This document shows positions 41,110 through 51,651 of a stretch of DNA of 64,000 nucleotides, piece after piece. The notes beneath the pieces were generated by a model. That model had not been told where the DNA came from, did not search any database, and worked only from the letters and a program-made list of their open reading frames with translations. How positions within the stretch are numbered: position 1 is the first letter of the stretch; every line of letters starts with the position of its first letter. A program made the translations under genes and the position numbers. Source of the stretch: an uncultured Erysipelotrichaceae bacterium. Its GTDB lineage: Bacteria > Bacillota_I > Bacilli_A > Erysipelotrichales > Erysipelotrichaceae. The stretch is taken from NCBI GenBank assembly GCA_949744505.1, contig CATJXY010000052.1:1-64000 (forward strand), written 5' to 3'.

Positions 41110-41340
41110 CTATATAATTCTGATAAGTATAACTAACACGAAGAATGTTACCCCTGTAATAAGAGTCAGGTTAGAAATAACTTTTTCAGGTCCTCTCTCT
41201 TTTACATTGGCAAACAGATTCAATCCACCGCTTCCAGTAAAAGCGCTGCTCAATCCATCTGATTTTCCGCTTTGTAACAAAGAAAGAAGGATTAAAAATA
41301 CGGCCACAATCATAATAGCAATTTCTAAGAAATCTTTCAT
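41110..41340 (-). CDS. secG: Preprotein translocase subunit SecG
   Basis: 76 aa; LLSLLQSGKSDGLSSAFTGSGGLNLFANVKERGPEKVISNLT. Confidence 0.93.
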   Translation of the reverse strand: MKDFLEIAIMIVAVFLILLSLLQSGKSDGLSSAFTGSGGLNLFANVKERGPEKVISNLTLITGVTFFVLVILIRII

Positions 41341-41412
41341 TTTAATCTCCTTCCTGCAAATATCTCATTTATGCTTGTCTATTATAACAAAATCATATTA
41401 AGAATGCAAACA

Positions 41413-41910
41413 TTATTTAATTGACTTCAAGATACGCTCTGCCTCTTCATGGCTTTTCATGACAACAATTTCTAAATGTGGGAACTCTTTTTTCAAGCTT
41501 TTCAAATCATCCAGCTTATAATCCCATATAAATTTCATAAATTCTAAGTCGATTTTTTCAACGCAATTTTTTGGCATATCCACTCTACTTTTTCCCCAAT
41601 TTAAAATTGCTCGTTTTATGTAACCGTATAAAGATTCAATACGAGGAAGATCATAAGCATAAAGAATTTCTGCTTTTTCACACCTCTTTTTTAAAGTACG
41701 CGAAAAGTTTCCATCCATGATCCACTCTTCTTTTTCCAATGCTTCATCCAATTTCAAATCAAATTCTTCTTTTGTGCTTTGAACCCAATTCTCATTCCAC
41801 CAAAGTTGGTCCAAATGAACAAGAGGTAATCCCGTTTTTTTCGCAAGTTTGATTGCAAATGTTGACTTTCCACTTCCCGGTCTTCCGATGATACAAATTC
41901 TTTTTGCCAT
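41413..41910 (-). CDS. P-loop adenylate kinase-like / DNA topology modulation-like protein
   Basis: 165 aa; ICIIGRPGSGKSTFAIKLAKKTGLPLVHLDQLWWNENW. Confidence 0.8.
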   Translation of the reverse strand: MAKRICIIGRPGSGKSTFAIKLAKKTGLPLVHLDQLWWNENWVQSTKEEFDLKLDEALEKEEWIMDGNFSRTLKKRCEKAEILYAYDLPRIESLYGYIKRAILNWGKSRVDMPKNCVEKIDLEFMKFIWDYKLDDLKSLKKEFPHLEIVVMKSHEEAERILKSIK

Positions 41911-41991
41911 AAGTTTCTCCTTTTCTAGGTTTTTTATTATAGCAAAACTTATTATTTTTACAAGATACCTCTGTTTGCAAGAGCATTATTA

Positions 41992-42180
41992 CTATTTTTT
42001 GTGAACTCTTTTTGTATGAGAAGGTTGACAAAGCTTCAATCCTATAAGTATTAAAAATACAGGCCAGTATTGTTTACTGATTGATGCAACATGGTCTAAT
42101 AATAAAAATATATCCAATGAGGGATCAATCAAAAGGATGACTCCCGAAATACAAAAAATAATGCCCAGCCGACTCCTCAT
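41992..42180 (-). CDS. Small two-TM protein (LiaI/LiaF-like TM region)
   Basis: 62 aa; two hydrophobic segments ending YWPVFLILIGL. Confidence 0.5.
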   Translation of the reverse strand: MRSRLGIIFCISGVILLIDPSLDIFLLLDHVASISKQYWPVFLILIGLKLCQPSHTKRVHKK

Positions 42181-42247
42181 AACCTTTCCTCCTTTATAAG
42201 GAAAGTATAAGATTTCAACTGAGCATTTTTTGTCAAATTAATGCACT

Positions 42248-43006
42248 TTATTTTGTAGCATCAATAATTTCAGTAAATGAATCCTCTTTAAGACTTGCTC
42301 CACCAATCAAAGCACCATCAATATCCGGCATAGCCATGTATTCTTTGATATTGTTTGGCTTAACAGATCCACCGTATTGAACACGTACATTTTCTGCTGC
42401 TTCATCCCCATACATCACACGAACTTGATCACGAACGATAGCACAGCACTTTTCAGCGATTTCTGTATTTGCACTCTTACCTGTTCCGATAGCCCAAATC
42501 GGTTCATAAGCAATAACCATCTTTCCGACACATTTAGGGCAAAGATCTTTCAATCCACCGGCAATCTGAGCACGAATAACAGCTTCGGTTTCACCGGCAT
42601 CAAATTGAGCTTCGGTTTCACCACAGCACATAATCGGTGTAATATTTGCTTCAATAAGACGTTTTACTTTCTTATTTACTGTTTCATCTGTTTCATTGAA
42701 CATTTGTCTTCTTTCAGAGTGTCCGATAATACAATGAGTCACTCCGATTTCTTGAAGCATTGGTACACTGACTTCTCCGGTAAATGCACCGGCATCTTCA
42801 AAGTGACAGTTCTCTGCGGCAATAATCAAATTTTTTGCATTCTTTACACATGTTTCAACACATGTAAACGGAGCACCGATTCCATAAGTTGCAGCAGCAC
42901 CTTCACATTTTGGATCGATTGCTTTTACAAATGCTTCTGCATCCTTATTCAATTTATTCATTTTCCAGTTTCCAACAATAATTGGTTTTCTCATAATACC
43001 ACTCAC
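42248..43006 (-). CDS. tpiA: Triosephosphate isomerase
   Basis: RKPIIVGNWKMNKLNKDAEAF, CIIGHSERRQMFNET, VIAYEPIWAIGTGK. Confidence 0.97.
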   Translation of the reverse strand: MSGIMRKPIIVGNWKMNKLNKDAEAFVKAIDPKCEGAAATYGIGAPFTCVETCVKNAKNLIIAAENCHFEDAGAFTGEVSVPMLQEIGVTHCIIGHSERRQMFNETDETVNKKVKRLIEANITPIMCCGETEAQFDAGETEAVIRAQIAGGLKDLCPKCVGKMVIAYEPIWAIGTGKSANTEIAEKCCAIVRDQVRVMYGDEAAENVRVQYGGSVKPNNIKEYMAMPDIDGALIGGASLKEDSFTEIIDATK

Positions 43007-43012
43007 TCCTTC

Positions 43013-44206
43013 TTATTTATCTTGAATTACAGCAATACCCGGAAGTTCTTTTCCTTCCATGAATTCAAGAGAAGCTCCACCACCGGTTGAGATGTGTGAG
43101 AATTTATCTCCGAATCCTAGGTTTTTAGCAGCGGAAGCACTATCACCACCACCGATTACTGTATAAGCACCCGGAAGTGCGGAAATTGCTTTACATACTT
43201 CGATTGTCCCTGTAGCATATTTAGCCATTTCAAATACACCCATAGGTCCATTCCATACAACTGTCTTAGCTCCTTCAAGCTCTTTCTTGAATAGCTCAAT
43301 TGATTTAGGACCGATATCCAATCCTTGCCATCCGGCTGGGATATCTCCTTCAAATACTTTTGACTCTGTTTCTTCAGAGAATTCTGTTGTTGCATTTGTA
43401 TCAACCGGAAGAACGATCTTACCGTTTGCACGTGCAAGGAAATCTTTAGCCAATTCTACTTTATCTTGTTCAAGCAAAGAATCCCCGACTGTTTGACCTT
43501 GAGCCACTTTAAATGTATAAGCCATACCACCACCGATAATAATCTTATCGGCAATCTTCATCAAGTTTTCAATCACCGCAATTTTATCAGATACTTTAGC
43601 ACCGCCTAAAACCGCAACCAACGGACGAGCCGGATTATCAATCGCCTTTGTTAAAGCTGTTACTTCTTTTTCAACCAAGAAACCTAACGCAGAAGGCAAG
43701 ATACTTGGAATACCGGCTGTTGTTGCATGGGCTCTATGAACAGAACCGAATGCATCGGATACATATAAATCACCTAAAGAAGCCCAATATTTGCTAAGTT
43801 CAGGATCATTCTTACTTTCACCCTTTTCATAACGAGTGTTCTGCATCAAAACAATTTCTCCGTCTTTCAATGCCGCTACTGCATTTTCCAATTCTGCTCC
43901 GCGAGTAACCGGTACAAAAGTAACCTTTGTATCAACAAGTTCTGCCAAGCGAACTGCTACCGGAGCCATATCGTTTTTCTTCTTATCTGCTTCACATTTT
44001 TCAGGATCTTTATGATCTACTTTACCCAAATGTGACATCAAAATAATTTTAGCTCCGTTTTCAACTAAGTAATTGATAGTAGGAAGAGCTGCCTGAATAC
44101 GGTTGTCATCTGTAATTACACCGTTTTTACGAGGAACGTTAAAGTCAACACGAACAATGACACGTTTTCCTCTTACATCTAAGTCTTTTACTGTTTGTTT
44201 TGCCAT
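43013..44206 (-). CDS. pgk: Phosphoglycerate kinase
   Basis: 397 aa; [50 protein letters not shown]. Confidence 0.97.
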   Translation of the reverse strand: MAKQTVKDLDVRGKRVIVRVDFNVPRKNGVITDDNRIQAALPTINYLVENGAKIILMSHLGKVDHKDPEKCEADKKKNDMAPVAVRLAELVDTKVTFVPVTRGAELENAVAALKDGEIVLMQNTRYEKGESKNDPELSKYWASLGDLYVSDAFGSVHRAHATTAGIPSILPSALGFLVEKEVTALTKAIDNPARPLVAVLGGAKVSDKIAVIENLMKIADKIIIGGGMAYTFKVAQGQTVGDSLLEQDKVELAKDFLARANGKIVLPVDTNATTEFSEETESKVFEGDIPAGWQGLDIGPKSIELFKKELEGAKTVVWNGPMGVFEMAKYATGTIEVCKAISALPGAYTVIGGGDSASAAKNLGFGDKFSHISTGGGASLEFMEGKELPGIAVIQDK

Positions 44207-44339
44207 ATTAAAAATAGCCTCCTTTAAACAGTCAAATTATACCATTCAAACCCATTTTTTGTAAACAGAAAGACAGCCTTTTGACCGACAATTCACAAAC
44301 TTTTATTTCATTTCTCTTAATATTTTAACTTTTTTTAAA

Positions 44340-44366
44340 AAGCGACTGCCGTAGCAATCGCTTTAA
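44340..44366 (-). terminator. Terminator at the end of the glg operon
   Basis: AGCGA-C-TGC-CGTA-GCA-A-TCGCT, with TTTTT downstream on the minus strand. Confidence 0.6.
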
Positions 44367-45805
44367 AGTGAATTATAAACTTCAATATATCTATCTGCGG
44401 ACAATTCCCAACTCACATCAACAGACAGTGCATTTTTAACAAGCATTCTCCATGATTTCTTATCATCATAGAAGACATGGGCCGCATAATAAAGTGTATT
44501 GATCAATTCTTGAGAACTGAAATTTGTAAAACTGAATCCGGTTCCCTCTTTTGTATACTCATTATACGGTTGAACTGTATCTTTAAGACCCCCGGTTTCT
44601 CGAACAAGTGGTAAAGATCCATAATGCATCGCAATCAATTGACCGATTCCGCATGGTTCAAATAAACTCGGCATTAAGAATAAATCACAAGAAGCATAAA
44701 TTCGATGTGCTAAGGCTTCATTGTAATCTTGGATGTAAGACATTTTATTTCTGTTTCGATCCGCCATATAACGAAGACCGGCTTCAATATCGGCCTCTCC
44801 TGTTCCTAAAATTACGAACTGAACTCTCATTTCCATGATTTCTTCAATTCTTTCTAAAATCAAATTAATTCCTTTTTGCCATGTCAAACGAGATACAAGA
44901 CCTATCATCAAGACATCGTCATCTTGATCCAATCCCAATTCTTGTTGCAAAGCTCGCTTGTTTTCAAGTTTACCGCTAAACGGATTACGCTTATCAAAGT
45001 TCTTTGCCAAAAGAGGATCGGTTTTAGTATTCCACTCAAAAACATTGATTCCATTTACAATACCAACCAGATCTCCTTTTCTGCTTTCAAGAACCCCCTC
45101 CATATTTTCACCATAGGCTCTTGTCAAAATTTCTTTTGAATACGTATCAGACACTGTTGTAATTTTATCACATGTCATCAATCCGGTTTTCAAAAAACTG
45201 ACTCCATCATGGAAGCGCATATAACCATTGTAATAAAATTCATCCGATAATCCAAAGCATGATCCTAAAATATCTTTCGAATAGTTCCCTTGGAATGCCA
45301 AATTATGAATTGTATAAACATGTTTAATACGCGTATATCTTTCATCATAACCATAATGAATCTTACATAAAGCTCCTATCATTCCGGTATGCCAGTCATG
45401 GCAATGCATGATATCCGGCCAAAAATCAACATGCGGAAGCATTTCTAATACCGCTTTTTGATAAAAGGCAAAACGTTCCCCATCATCTGCATATCCATAC
45501 AAACCATCTCGTTCAAAATAACCTTGATGTTCAATAAAATAATAAGTCACATTCCCAGAAACCGTTTTATAAACAGTTGCAATTGTATGGATAATTCCCA
45601 TGTCAATCGGGTACGTAGCAATTCTTTCAAATCCATCACGATTGTTTTTGGCAATTTTCAAATAAAGAGGTAAAACAACACGAACATCATTCCCTTTGTT
45701 ATTTAAAATTTCAGGCAACGATCCAACAACATCAGCCAATCCCCCACTTTTTATAAACGGAAGTCCTTCAGAAGCAACAAATAGTACTGATTTCATAGTT
45801 TTCAC
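44363..45805 (-). CDS. glgA: Glycogen synthase (GT5)
   Basis: 480 aa; VLFVASEGLPFIKSGGLADVVGSLP, MPSLFEPCGIGQLIAMHYGSLPLVRETGGL. Confidence 0.96.
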   Translation of the reverse strand: MKTMKSVLFVASEGLPFIKSGGLADVVGSLPEILNNKGNDVRVVLPLYLKIAKNNRDGFERIATYPIDMGIIHTIATVYKTVSGNVTYYFIEHQGYFERDGLYGYADDGERFAFYQKAVLEMLPHVDFWPDIMHCHDWHTGMIGALCKIHYGYDERYTRIKHVYTIHNLAFQGNYSKDILGSCFGLSDEFYYNGYMRFHDGVSFLKTGLMTCDKITTVSDTYSKEILTRAYGENMEGVLESRKGDLVGIVNGINVFEWNTKTDPLLAKNFDKRNPFSGKLENKRALQQELGLDQDDDVLMIGLVSRLTWQKGINLILERIEEIMEMRVQFVILGTGEADIEAGLRYMADRNRNKMSYIQDYNEALAHRIYASCDLFLMPSLFEPCGIGQLIAMHYGSLPLVRETGGLKDTVQPYNEYTKEGTGFSFTNFSSQELINTLYYAAHVFYDDKKSWRMLVKNALSVDVSWELSADRYIEVYNSL

Positions 45806-46924
45806 CTAAATATTATCCCGGCGTTTAACATAAACCGGAAGTTTTGGGTTATCCCCTTTTAATCCTTTAACTTTATTCACTACAGCATGCTTATCTACTA
45901 TAGCTGTATCCAAATTTACATCATTTCCAATATACGCTTCCGGAAGAATAATTGAATTTTTGACTATACTTCCCTTTTTAATTTTAACATTTCGACCAAT
46001 AACGCTGTTGATAACTTCACCTTCGATCACGCAACCATTCGCAATGACGGATCCCTGTACTTTAGCATCTTCACTGAAATAAGTCGGAGCTGAATCATTT
46101 GTTTTCGTATGAATCGGCCAATCATCCTTAAACAGTTCCTTCGCTATTTCATAATTCTTAAGTTCCATGTTTACCTTATAGTAACCACCCAAATAATTAA
46201 TGCAGCCAAGATATCCACGTAATGAAACACCTTTGATAACCAACTCATCACAACTTTCTGCCAAAATATCTTTAAACCAGAAAATAGAACTTGTCTTTGC
46301 AGCCTTTTTTACTAGCTCAATAAACAATTTCTTAGATAAAATATACGCTTCTAATGAAATATTTCTGTTTTTAAACTTACCATTATTCTTAACAATTTCA
46401 GAAATGCGATGATCTCTATCCATTGTCAACGTATCGCAAGCCCAATACTCATCCTTCGCATCATCTACGGCCTTATAAAGAACACTGATATCTGCATTTG
46501 ATTTAATATGCTCTTCCAGAATCTCATTGTAATCGGCACGATAAATCATATAACTTGGTGCCATGACAACATATTCTTCATCAGATTCTTCGATATATTG
46601 CATATTCTGCATAAACTGGGCAATATCCGTATTGTAAATAGAAGAAGTCACTTCTTCTTCACCATAAAGAATATGCAATTTCCCTTGTTTTGAATTGATA
46701 TTATAATGGCGACCTGTTCCTAAATGTTCAATTAAAGAACGTGGTTTATTTTTGATATAAACTTGAATATGATCAATTCCCGAATTGGTCATATTTGATA
46801 AGACAAAGTCAATAACACGATATCTTCCTAGAATTGAAACGGCAGATAGAGGTCGAAACTGTGTCATTTCATTTAAATCAATACTATTTCCCTCAAAATT
46901 AATAATTCCTAATGCATCACACAT
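45806..46924 (-). CDS. glgD: GlgD (glucose-1-phosphate adenylyltransferase-like subunit)
   Basis: 372 aa NTP-transferase plus hexapeptide C-terminus; directly between glgC and glgA. Confidence 0.93.
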   Translation of the reverse strand: MCDALGIINFEGNSIDLNEMTQFRPLSAVSILGRYRVIDFVLSNMTNSGIDHIQVYIKNKPRSLIEHLGTGRHYNINSKQGKLHILYGEEEVTSSIYNTDIAQFMQNMQYIEESDEEYVVMAPSYMIYRADYNEILEEHIKSNADISVLYKAVDDAKDEYWACDTLTMDRDHRISEIVKNNGKFKNRNISLEAYILSKKLFIELVKKAAKTSSIFWFKDILAESCDELVIKGVSLRGYLGCINYLGGYYKVNMELKNYEIAKELFKDDWPIHTKTNDSAPTYFSEDAKVQGSVIANGCVIEGEVINSVIGRNVKIKKGSIVKNSIILPEAYIGNDVNLDTAIVDKHAVVNKVKGLKGDNPKLPVYVKRRDNI

Positions 46925-46936
46925 CTTGATCCCCTC

Positions 46937-48076
46937 CTACTTCACTTTCTTTTTAGCAGCCAAAACAATTTCAGCGCTCTCTTTATCCCCGACTACTGCA
47001 TCTTCCAAAACCTCAACGTCTTCACCTACAATAGCACGAGTTACAGTTGCCCCACTACGTATTACTGAATCTGTCATAATTACAGAATCTACTACCGTTG
47101 CCCCTTTTTCTACTTTAACACCGGTAAACAATACAGAATTCTTAACCGTTCCTTCAACGATACATCCCTGTGTAATAATGGACTTATTCACAACTGCTTC
47201 ATCACCGATAAATTGTGGTGCCCCCCCCACATCTTCTGTAAATATTTTCCATTTTGAATCCATCAATTGAAGCGAGTTATTCGGATCAAGAAGATCCATA
47301 TTTGCTTCCCAAAGACTATCAATGGTTCCGACATCCTTCCAATAGCCTTTAAAACGATATGCCATAAGCTTTTTACCGTCATTTAAAAATGCCGGGATAA
47401 TATCTTTTCCAAAGTCATGATTTGATTGTTCTGTCTTTTCATCTGCCAACAAATATTTGCGAAGAGTTTTGTAATCGAAAATATAAATTCCCATTGAAGC
47501 AAGATTGCTCTTCGGCTTTGCCGGTTTTTCTTCAAATTCTACAATAACATCATCTGCATCCGTATTCATAATTCCAAAACGACTTGCTTCTTTCATCGGA
47601 ACTTCGAGTACCGCAATCGTAGCATCTGCATTATTTGCTTTATGGCAAGCCAGCATTTTGGAATAATCCATTTTATAAATGTGATCTCCGGATAAAATTA
47701 AAACATATTCTGCTTCCATTTGATCCAAAAAATCCAAATTCTGTGTTATCGCATCTGCCGTACCACGATACCATCCAAGTCCGGTATCCTTTTCTCTCGG
47801 TGGTAACACGAATACACCACTGTCCTTGGCATCGAGTCCCCAGTATTCGTCTTTTGCAACATAAGAATTTAATAAAACCGATTCATACTGAGTCAAAACA
47901 CCCACAACATTAATACCCGAATTCGCACAATTACTTAATGGAAAATCGATAATACGATATTTCCCACCGTAATGTACTGCCGGTTTAGCAACTTTTTTGG
48001 TAAGGTCCAAGAGTCTGCTTCCTCTTCCGCCTGCAAGTATCATTGCAACCATGTTATTTTGTCTCATTTGTTTCAA
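46937..48076 (-). CDS. glgC: Glucose-1-phosphate adenylyltransferase
   Basis: 379 aa; [54 protein letters not shown]. Confidence 0.95.
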   Translation of the reverse strand: MKQMRQNNMVAMILAGGRGSRLLDLTKKVAKPAVHYGGKYRIIDFPLSNCANSGINVVGVLTQYESVLLNSYVAKDEYWGLDAKDSGVFVLPPREKDTGLGWYRGTADAITQNLDFLDQMEAEYVLILSGDHIYKMDYSKMLACHKANNADATIAVLEVPMKEASRFGIMNTDADDVIVEFEEKPAKPKSNLASMGIYIFDYKTLRKYLLADEKTEQSNHDFGKDIIPAFLNDGKKLMAYRFKGYWKDVGTIDSLWEANMDLLDPNNSLQLMDSKWKIFTEDVGGAPQFIGDEAVVNKSIITQGCIVEGTVKNSVLFTGVKVEKGATVVDSVIMTDSVIRSGATVTRAIVGEDVEVLEDAVVGDKESAEIVLAAKKKVK

Positions 48077-48364
48077 CCTCTGCGTTTCTTTAATTTAATT
48101 ATAACTAATTTCCAGGAACTTGAAAAGCATTTTATGTAATCCCTTACATTTTATTTTCATTTTTTTGATTCAGTTCCTCTTTTTCACTTCACTTTACATT
48201 CATTTTCTCCTCCCTAAACTTAAAACTTTCCATGCATTTTATGCATGAATCCCACTAATTATCCGCTCAATCGCATAAATATTCCGTCAGCTCTTGTCTT
48301 AAAATTGAATTTTACAAAAAAAGACAATCTTGAATTTTTATTGTTTTCAATATTGCCTCTATGT

Positions 48365-48997
48365 TTAATTTTCAAATTTCATTTTTCTGCTCATTTTTTC
48401 ACCGGCACCTCTTTTAAACATACCGATGTAAAAACGACTGTTCACAAAAGCTATAAACCCCATTACAAACATTCCTACAAAAGGAACATAAATCAAAACT
48501 CCTAACAAGATTAAAGATGAAAAGAGAATAATTAAGAGTATCACAACAGGATATTTCTTTAGATAATTCCCAATTAAACGAACCGCTTCTTTATTTGTCA
48601 CATTGAAACAAGCAATATAAGGAAAAACAAACAAGAATTGTCCGAAAATCATCAATAACAATATTCCCGCAACCCATGTGCTGATAACCAATAAAGCTCC
48701 TTCGGTTTGAGAGTAAAAAAGCATATCTACCAGTAATACAAAAATCAAAAGAAGATATAAAAGCCAAAGCTTGGTTGCCTGTTTCAAATTTGCTTTCAAA
48801 GCATCAAAAAATACTTTCATGACTTGTCGCTGGCCATTTTCCATATAATCAATCATGGCATAATTCAATGCGCATGTACTTGCCCCAACCGATATGATCG
48901 GAAGACTTGTTAAGGTCCATAAAAAGCCTAACAAAATAATCACTGAAGTATTATCTACGCTTTTCATAAACAATTCTTTCATTTTTATACTTTTCAT
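48365..48997 (-). CDS. YesL family (DUF624) membrane protein
   Basis: 210 aa; ~4-5 TM with LWTLTSLPIISVGASTCALNYAM. Confidence 0.8.
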   Translation of the reverse strand: MKSIKMKELFMKSVDNTSVIILLGFLWTLTSLPIISVGASTCALNYAMIDYMENGQRQVMKVFFDALKANLKQATKLWLLYLLLIFVLLVDMLFYSQTEGALLVISTWVAGILLLMIFGQFLFVFPYIACFNVTNKEAVRLIGNYLKKYPVVILLIILFSSLILLGVLIYVPFVGMFVMGFIAFVNSRFYIGMFKRGAGEKMSRKMKFEN

Positions 48998-49019
48998 CTC
49001 AGGAAATCTCCTTTGTTAA

Positions 49020-49547
49020 CTACAAATCAATCTTTACATTTTCTTTTTTATGACTTTCTGCTTCAAAGAATTCTTTACTGCACATATTCATCATATTCGC
49101 AATCAAAGAACTTGGAAATGAAACGATTTTTTGATTGAATAGAGAAACATTGGCATTATAAGCCCGTCTAGCAGCCTGTAAGTGTTCCTCACAATCTTGA
49201 ATTTGTCGCTGTAACTCTTTAAAACTTTCACTGCTTTTAATTTGGGGATAATTTTCTCCTACCGCAAAAATTTGACTTTGTGTTTGGTCCATCTTCGCAA
49301 GTGTTTCGCTTCTTTCTCTCATTGTTCCTTTACGCAATTCAATCGTCTCGATCGTTAGTTCTTTTTCAAATTTCATTAGTCCCTTCAAAGCATCAAGGCT
49401 ACTTGTTAAAACATCATATCGTTTTACCAAAGCTACATCGATTCCTGATAGAGCCTCATCAATTTTAACCTCTGCCCTTTTCAATCCATTAGCCATTTGG
49501 ATCACGGCAATCACAACAATAACTAGAATCGCTAATACAATTATCAT
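49020..49547 (-). CDS. LemA family protein
   Basis: 175 aa; N-terminal TM then coiled coil, IDVALVKRYDVLTSSLDALKG and AYNANVSLFNQKIVSFPSSLIANM. Confidence 0.87.
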   Translation of the reverse strand: MIIVLAILVIVVIAVIQMANGLKRAEVKIDEALSGIDVALVKRYDVLTSSLDALKGLMKFEKELTIETIELRKGTMRERSETLAKMDQTQSQIFAVGENYPQIKSSESFKELQRQIQDCEEHLQAARRAYNANVSLFNQKIVSFPSSLIANMMNMCSKEFFEAESHKKENVKIDL

Positions 49548-49560
49548 ATTTAATTTCCTC

Positions 49561-50415
49561 CTACTTTTCTACCAGATTCAAACAATCTATGATTCGTGTA
49601 ATCACTCGTACTTGTTTATCAATGGAACGTATTTCTTCTTCATTAATTTCACGAAGCAACGGTGCTTCAAACGAGTTTTCGTGATTATCAATCAAAACAT
49701 GAATCTGATTTTCAATAAATCCAATACATAAATCTCCATAAAACTTCTCATTCAACTCAAGAAGGCTTTCCATAAAATGTGGCGTTAGAATATAAAACGC
49801 ATCATGTTGGGATGAACCATAAACTTGATAGGTTCTATTAAACAGTTCATTTTCCATTTTGAACTTCTCAATTGAAGAAAACCAACCTCCCGGATTTCCT
49901 CCCGAAAATCCTCTTTCTTTTACACAAAGATAAGATGTAAAAGATTTTGGAAAATCAAATACCATCCAATATCCGGAAAAGTATGTTGTTGTCGTCGTTG
50001 TTTTTCCTGTTCTTGTTACTTGTTGCATGCAAACATCACTTCTCGTAAAGTGAATTCCATGATACATTCCACTGATTTGATCATCACTACTGTATGTATT
50101 TCCACATGGAATCAATCTTGTTTGCTCAACAAACTCATAATCAAAGCCTGCATCTTGCATCTTTATATCCGTAAAATATCTTTCAAAAACAGAACGAACC
50201 AATGACTCTTTATAATCTTTTTCATAATCACCGCTATATCTTATAATTCCAATGATTAAAATTCCCAAAAATACTAAAACTGCTCCTACCATCGGACTTG
50301 TAAAAAAACAAAGTACTCCTAAAATAATCAAAGGTATCGCAAATGCCATTCTTTTTAGTATCTTTTTTCTCTTCTCATTCAACCTCTGTAATATTTCATT
50401 ATCTTTCATGTTCAA
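49561..50415 (-). CDS. DUF3137-like membrane protein
   Basis: 284 aa; two TM near the N-terminus; YHGIHFTRSDVCMQQ and FSGYWMVFDFPKSF. Confidence 0.72.
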   Translation of the reverse strand: MNMKDNEILQRLNEKRKKILKRMAFAIPLIILGVLCFFTSPMVGAVLVFLGILIIGIIRYSGDYEKDYKESLVRSVFERYFTDIKMQDAGFDYEFVEQTRLIPCGNTYSSDDQISGMYHGIHFTRSDVCMQQVTRTGKTTTTTTYFSGYWMVFDFPKSFTSYLCVKERGFSGGNPGGWFSSIEKFKMENELFNRTYQVYGSSQHDAFYILTPHFMESLLELNEKFYGDLCIGFIENQIHVLIDNHENSFEAPLLREINEEEIRSIDKQVRVITRIIDCLNLVEK

Positions 50416-51077
50416 TCCTCAATCTGCCAATCAATAGGTGTCAATCCTCTTTCAACCAAAGCCTGATTACATTTAGAAAACGGTCGTGAACCAAAAAATC
50501 CATTATAAGCGGATAAAGGAGATGGATGTGGACTTTTAATTAAAACATGTTTTGGATTCGTGATCCACTTTGCCTTATCTTGTGCATTTCTGCCCCATAG
50601 GATAAAAACAATCGGTGTTTCATGTTCATTTAATTTTCTCATCACTTCATCAGTAAACAATTCCCAACCTTTTCCCCGATGACTGAGCGGTTTTGAATCT
50701 TCAACCGTTAAAACCGTGTTCATCAAGAAGACTCCTTGTTTTGCCCATTTCATCAAATATCCATGATGAGGAATACTACATCCCAAATCATCATGAAGTT
50801 CTTTATAAATATTTTCCAAACTTGGTGGAATCTTAACTCCCTTTTGTACTGAAAAGCACATGCCATGTGCTTGATTTGGCTGATGATACGGATCTTGTCC
50901 GACAATCACTACTTTGATATCCGAATAATTTGTATTTTCAAATGCAGAGAATACATTTGTTCTGATCGGATAAACTTTTTTTGTCCTAAATTCATTTCTT
51001 AGAAATGCTGAAAGCTTTTGAAAATACGGTTTCTCAAATTCAGCTTTTAAAAATGGTGTCCATTCATTTTGAAACAT
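50412..51077 (-). CDS. ung: Uracil-DNA glycosylase
   Basis: 221 aa; VVIVGQDPYHQPNQAHGMCFSV, GVFLMNTVLTV, IKSPHPSPLSAYNGFFGSRPFSKCN. Confidence 0.96.
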   Translation of the reverse strand: MFQNEWTPFLKAEFEKPYFQKLSAFLRNEFRTKKVYPIRTNVFSAFENTNYSDIKVVIVGQDPYHQPNQAHGMCFSVQKGVKIPPSLENIYKELHDDLGCSIPHHGYLMKWAKQGVFLMNTVLTVEDSKPLSHRGKGWELFTDEVMRKLNEHETPIVFILWGRNAQDKAKWITNPKHVLIKSPHPSPLSAYNGFFGSRPFSKCNQALVERGLTPIDWQIED

Positions 51078-51130
51078 CTCATTTCACCTCTTCATAATTG
51101 TAACATATTTTCTTTTAAAATAATCACAAA

Positions 51131-51625
51131 CTATAATTCTCTTTCAATCATTATTTCTATTGGAACTATATTTGGTTTTTCCTTTTCAAAAGTTACAAAA
51201 CCATTCTTTTCATAAAATCCTCGTGCTCGCTCATTTTCTTTAAAAACCCATAATATGATTTTTTTATATCCTGCTTTTTTCACATCTTCCAGGACACGCT
51301 CCATCATCTTTGTTCCAAAACCTTTTCTCCAATTATTTAAAAGACTGTGGATACAAATCAATTCAGCACAATCTTCTTCATTATTTCTTGCCTTATCCCA
51401 AAATGCAATACAATGGGCATGTTTCTCAATCTCTAAGATATATCCGTTTTTAAGTTGTTGATCTAAAATTTCTTGATACATTTTTGTTATTTTTACTAAA
51501 TCCGTACATCTTAACAACTCTTCCTCTGACAAGATTCCCTTAAATCCTGCTTTCCAACTTTCCGCTTGTATATAAGCAAGAATCGATTCATCTCCTTTTT
51601 TCACTTTTCTGATTGAATAATCCAT
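51131..51625 (-). CDS. GNAT-family N-acetyltransferase
   Basis: 164 aa; WRKGFGTKMMERVLEDVKKAGYKKIILWVFKENERARGFYEKNGF. Confidence 0.87.
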   Translation of the reverse strand: MDYSIRKVKKGDESILAYIQAESWKAGFKGILSEEELLRCTDLVKITKMYQEILDQQLKNGYILEIEKHAHCIAFWDKARNNEEDCAELICIHSLLNNWRKGFGTKMMERVLEDVKKAGYKKIILWVFKENERARGFYEKNGFVTFEKEKPNIVPIEIMIEREL

Positions 51626-51651
51626 TTTAACCCTCGCAAATTCTATACTAT

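Noticed and set aside
42377-43090. 237-aa ORF on + strand opposite tpiA
   Set aside because: Shadow ORF of a clear tpiA; Cys/Phe/Ser-rich translation typical of antisense frames here.
46785-47270. 161-aa ORF on + strand opposite glgD/glgC
   Set aside because: Antisense of two well-supported glg genes; Ser/Thr/Pro-rich shadow frame.
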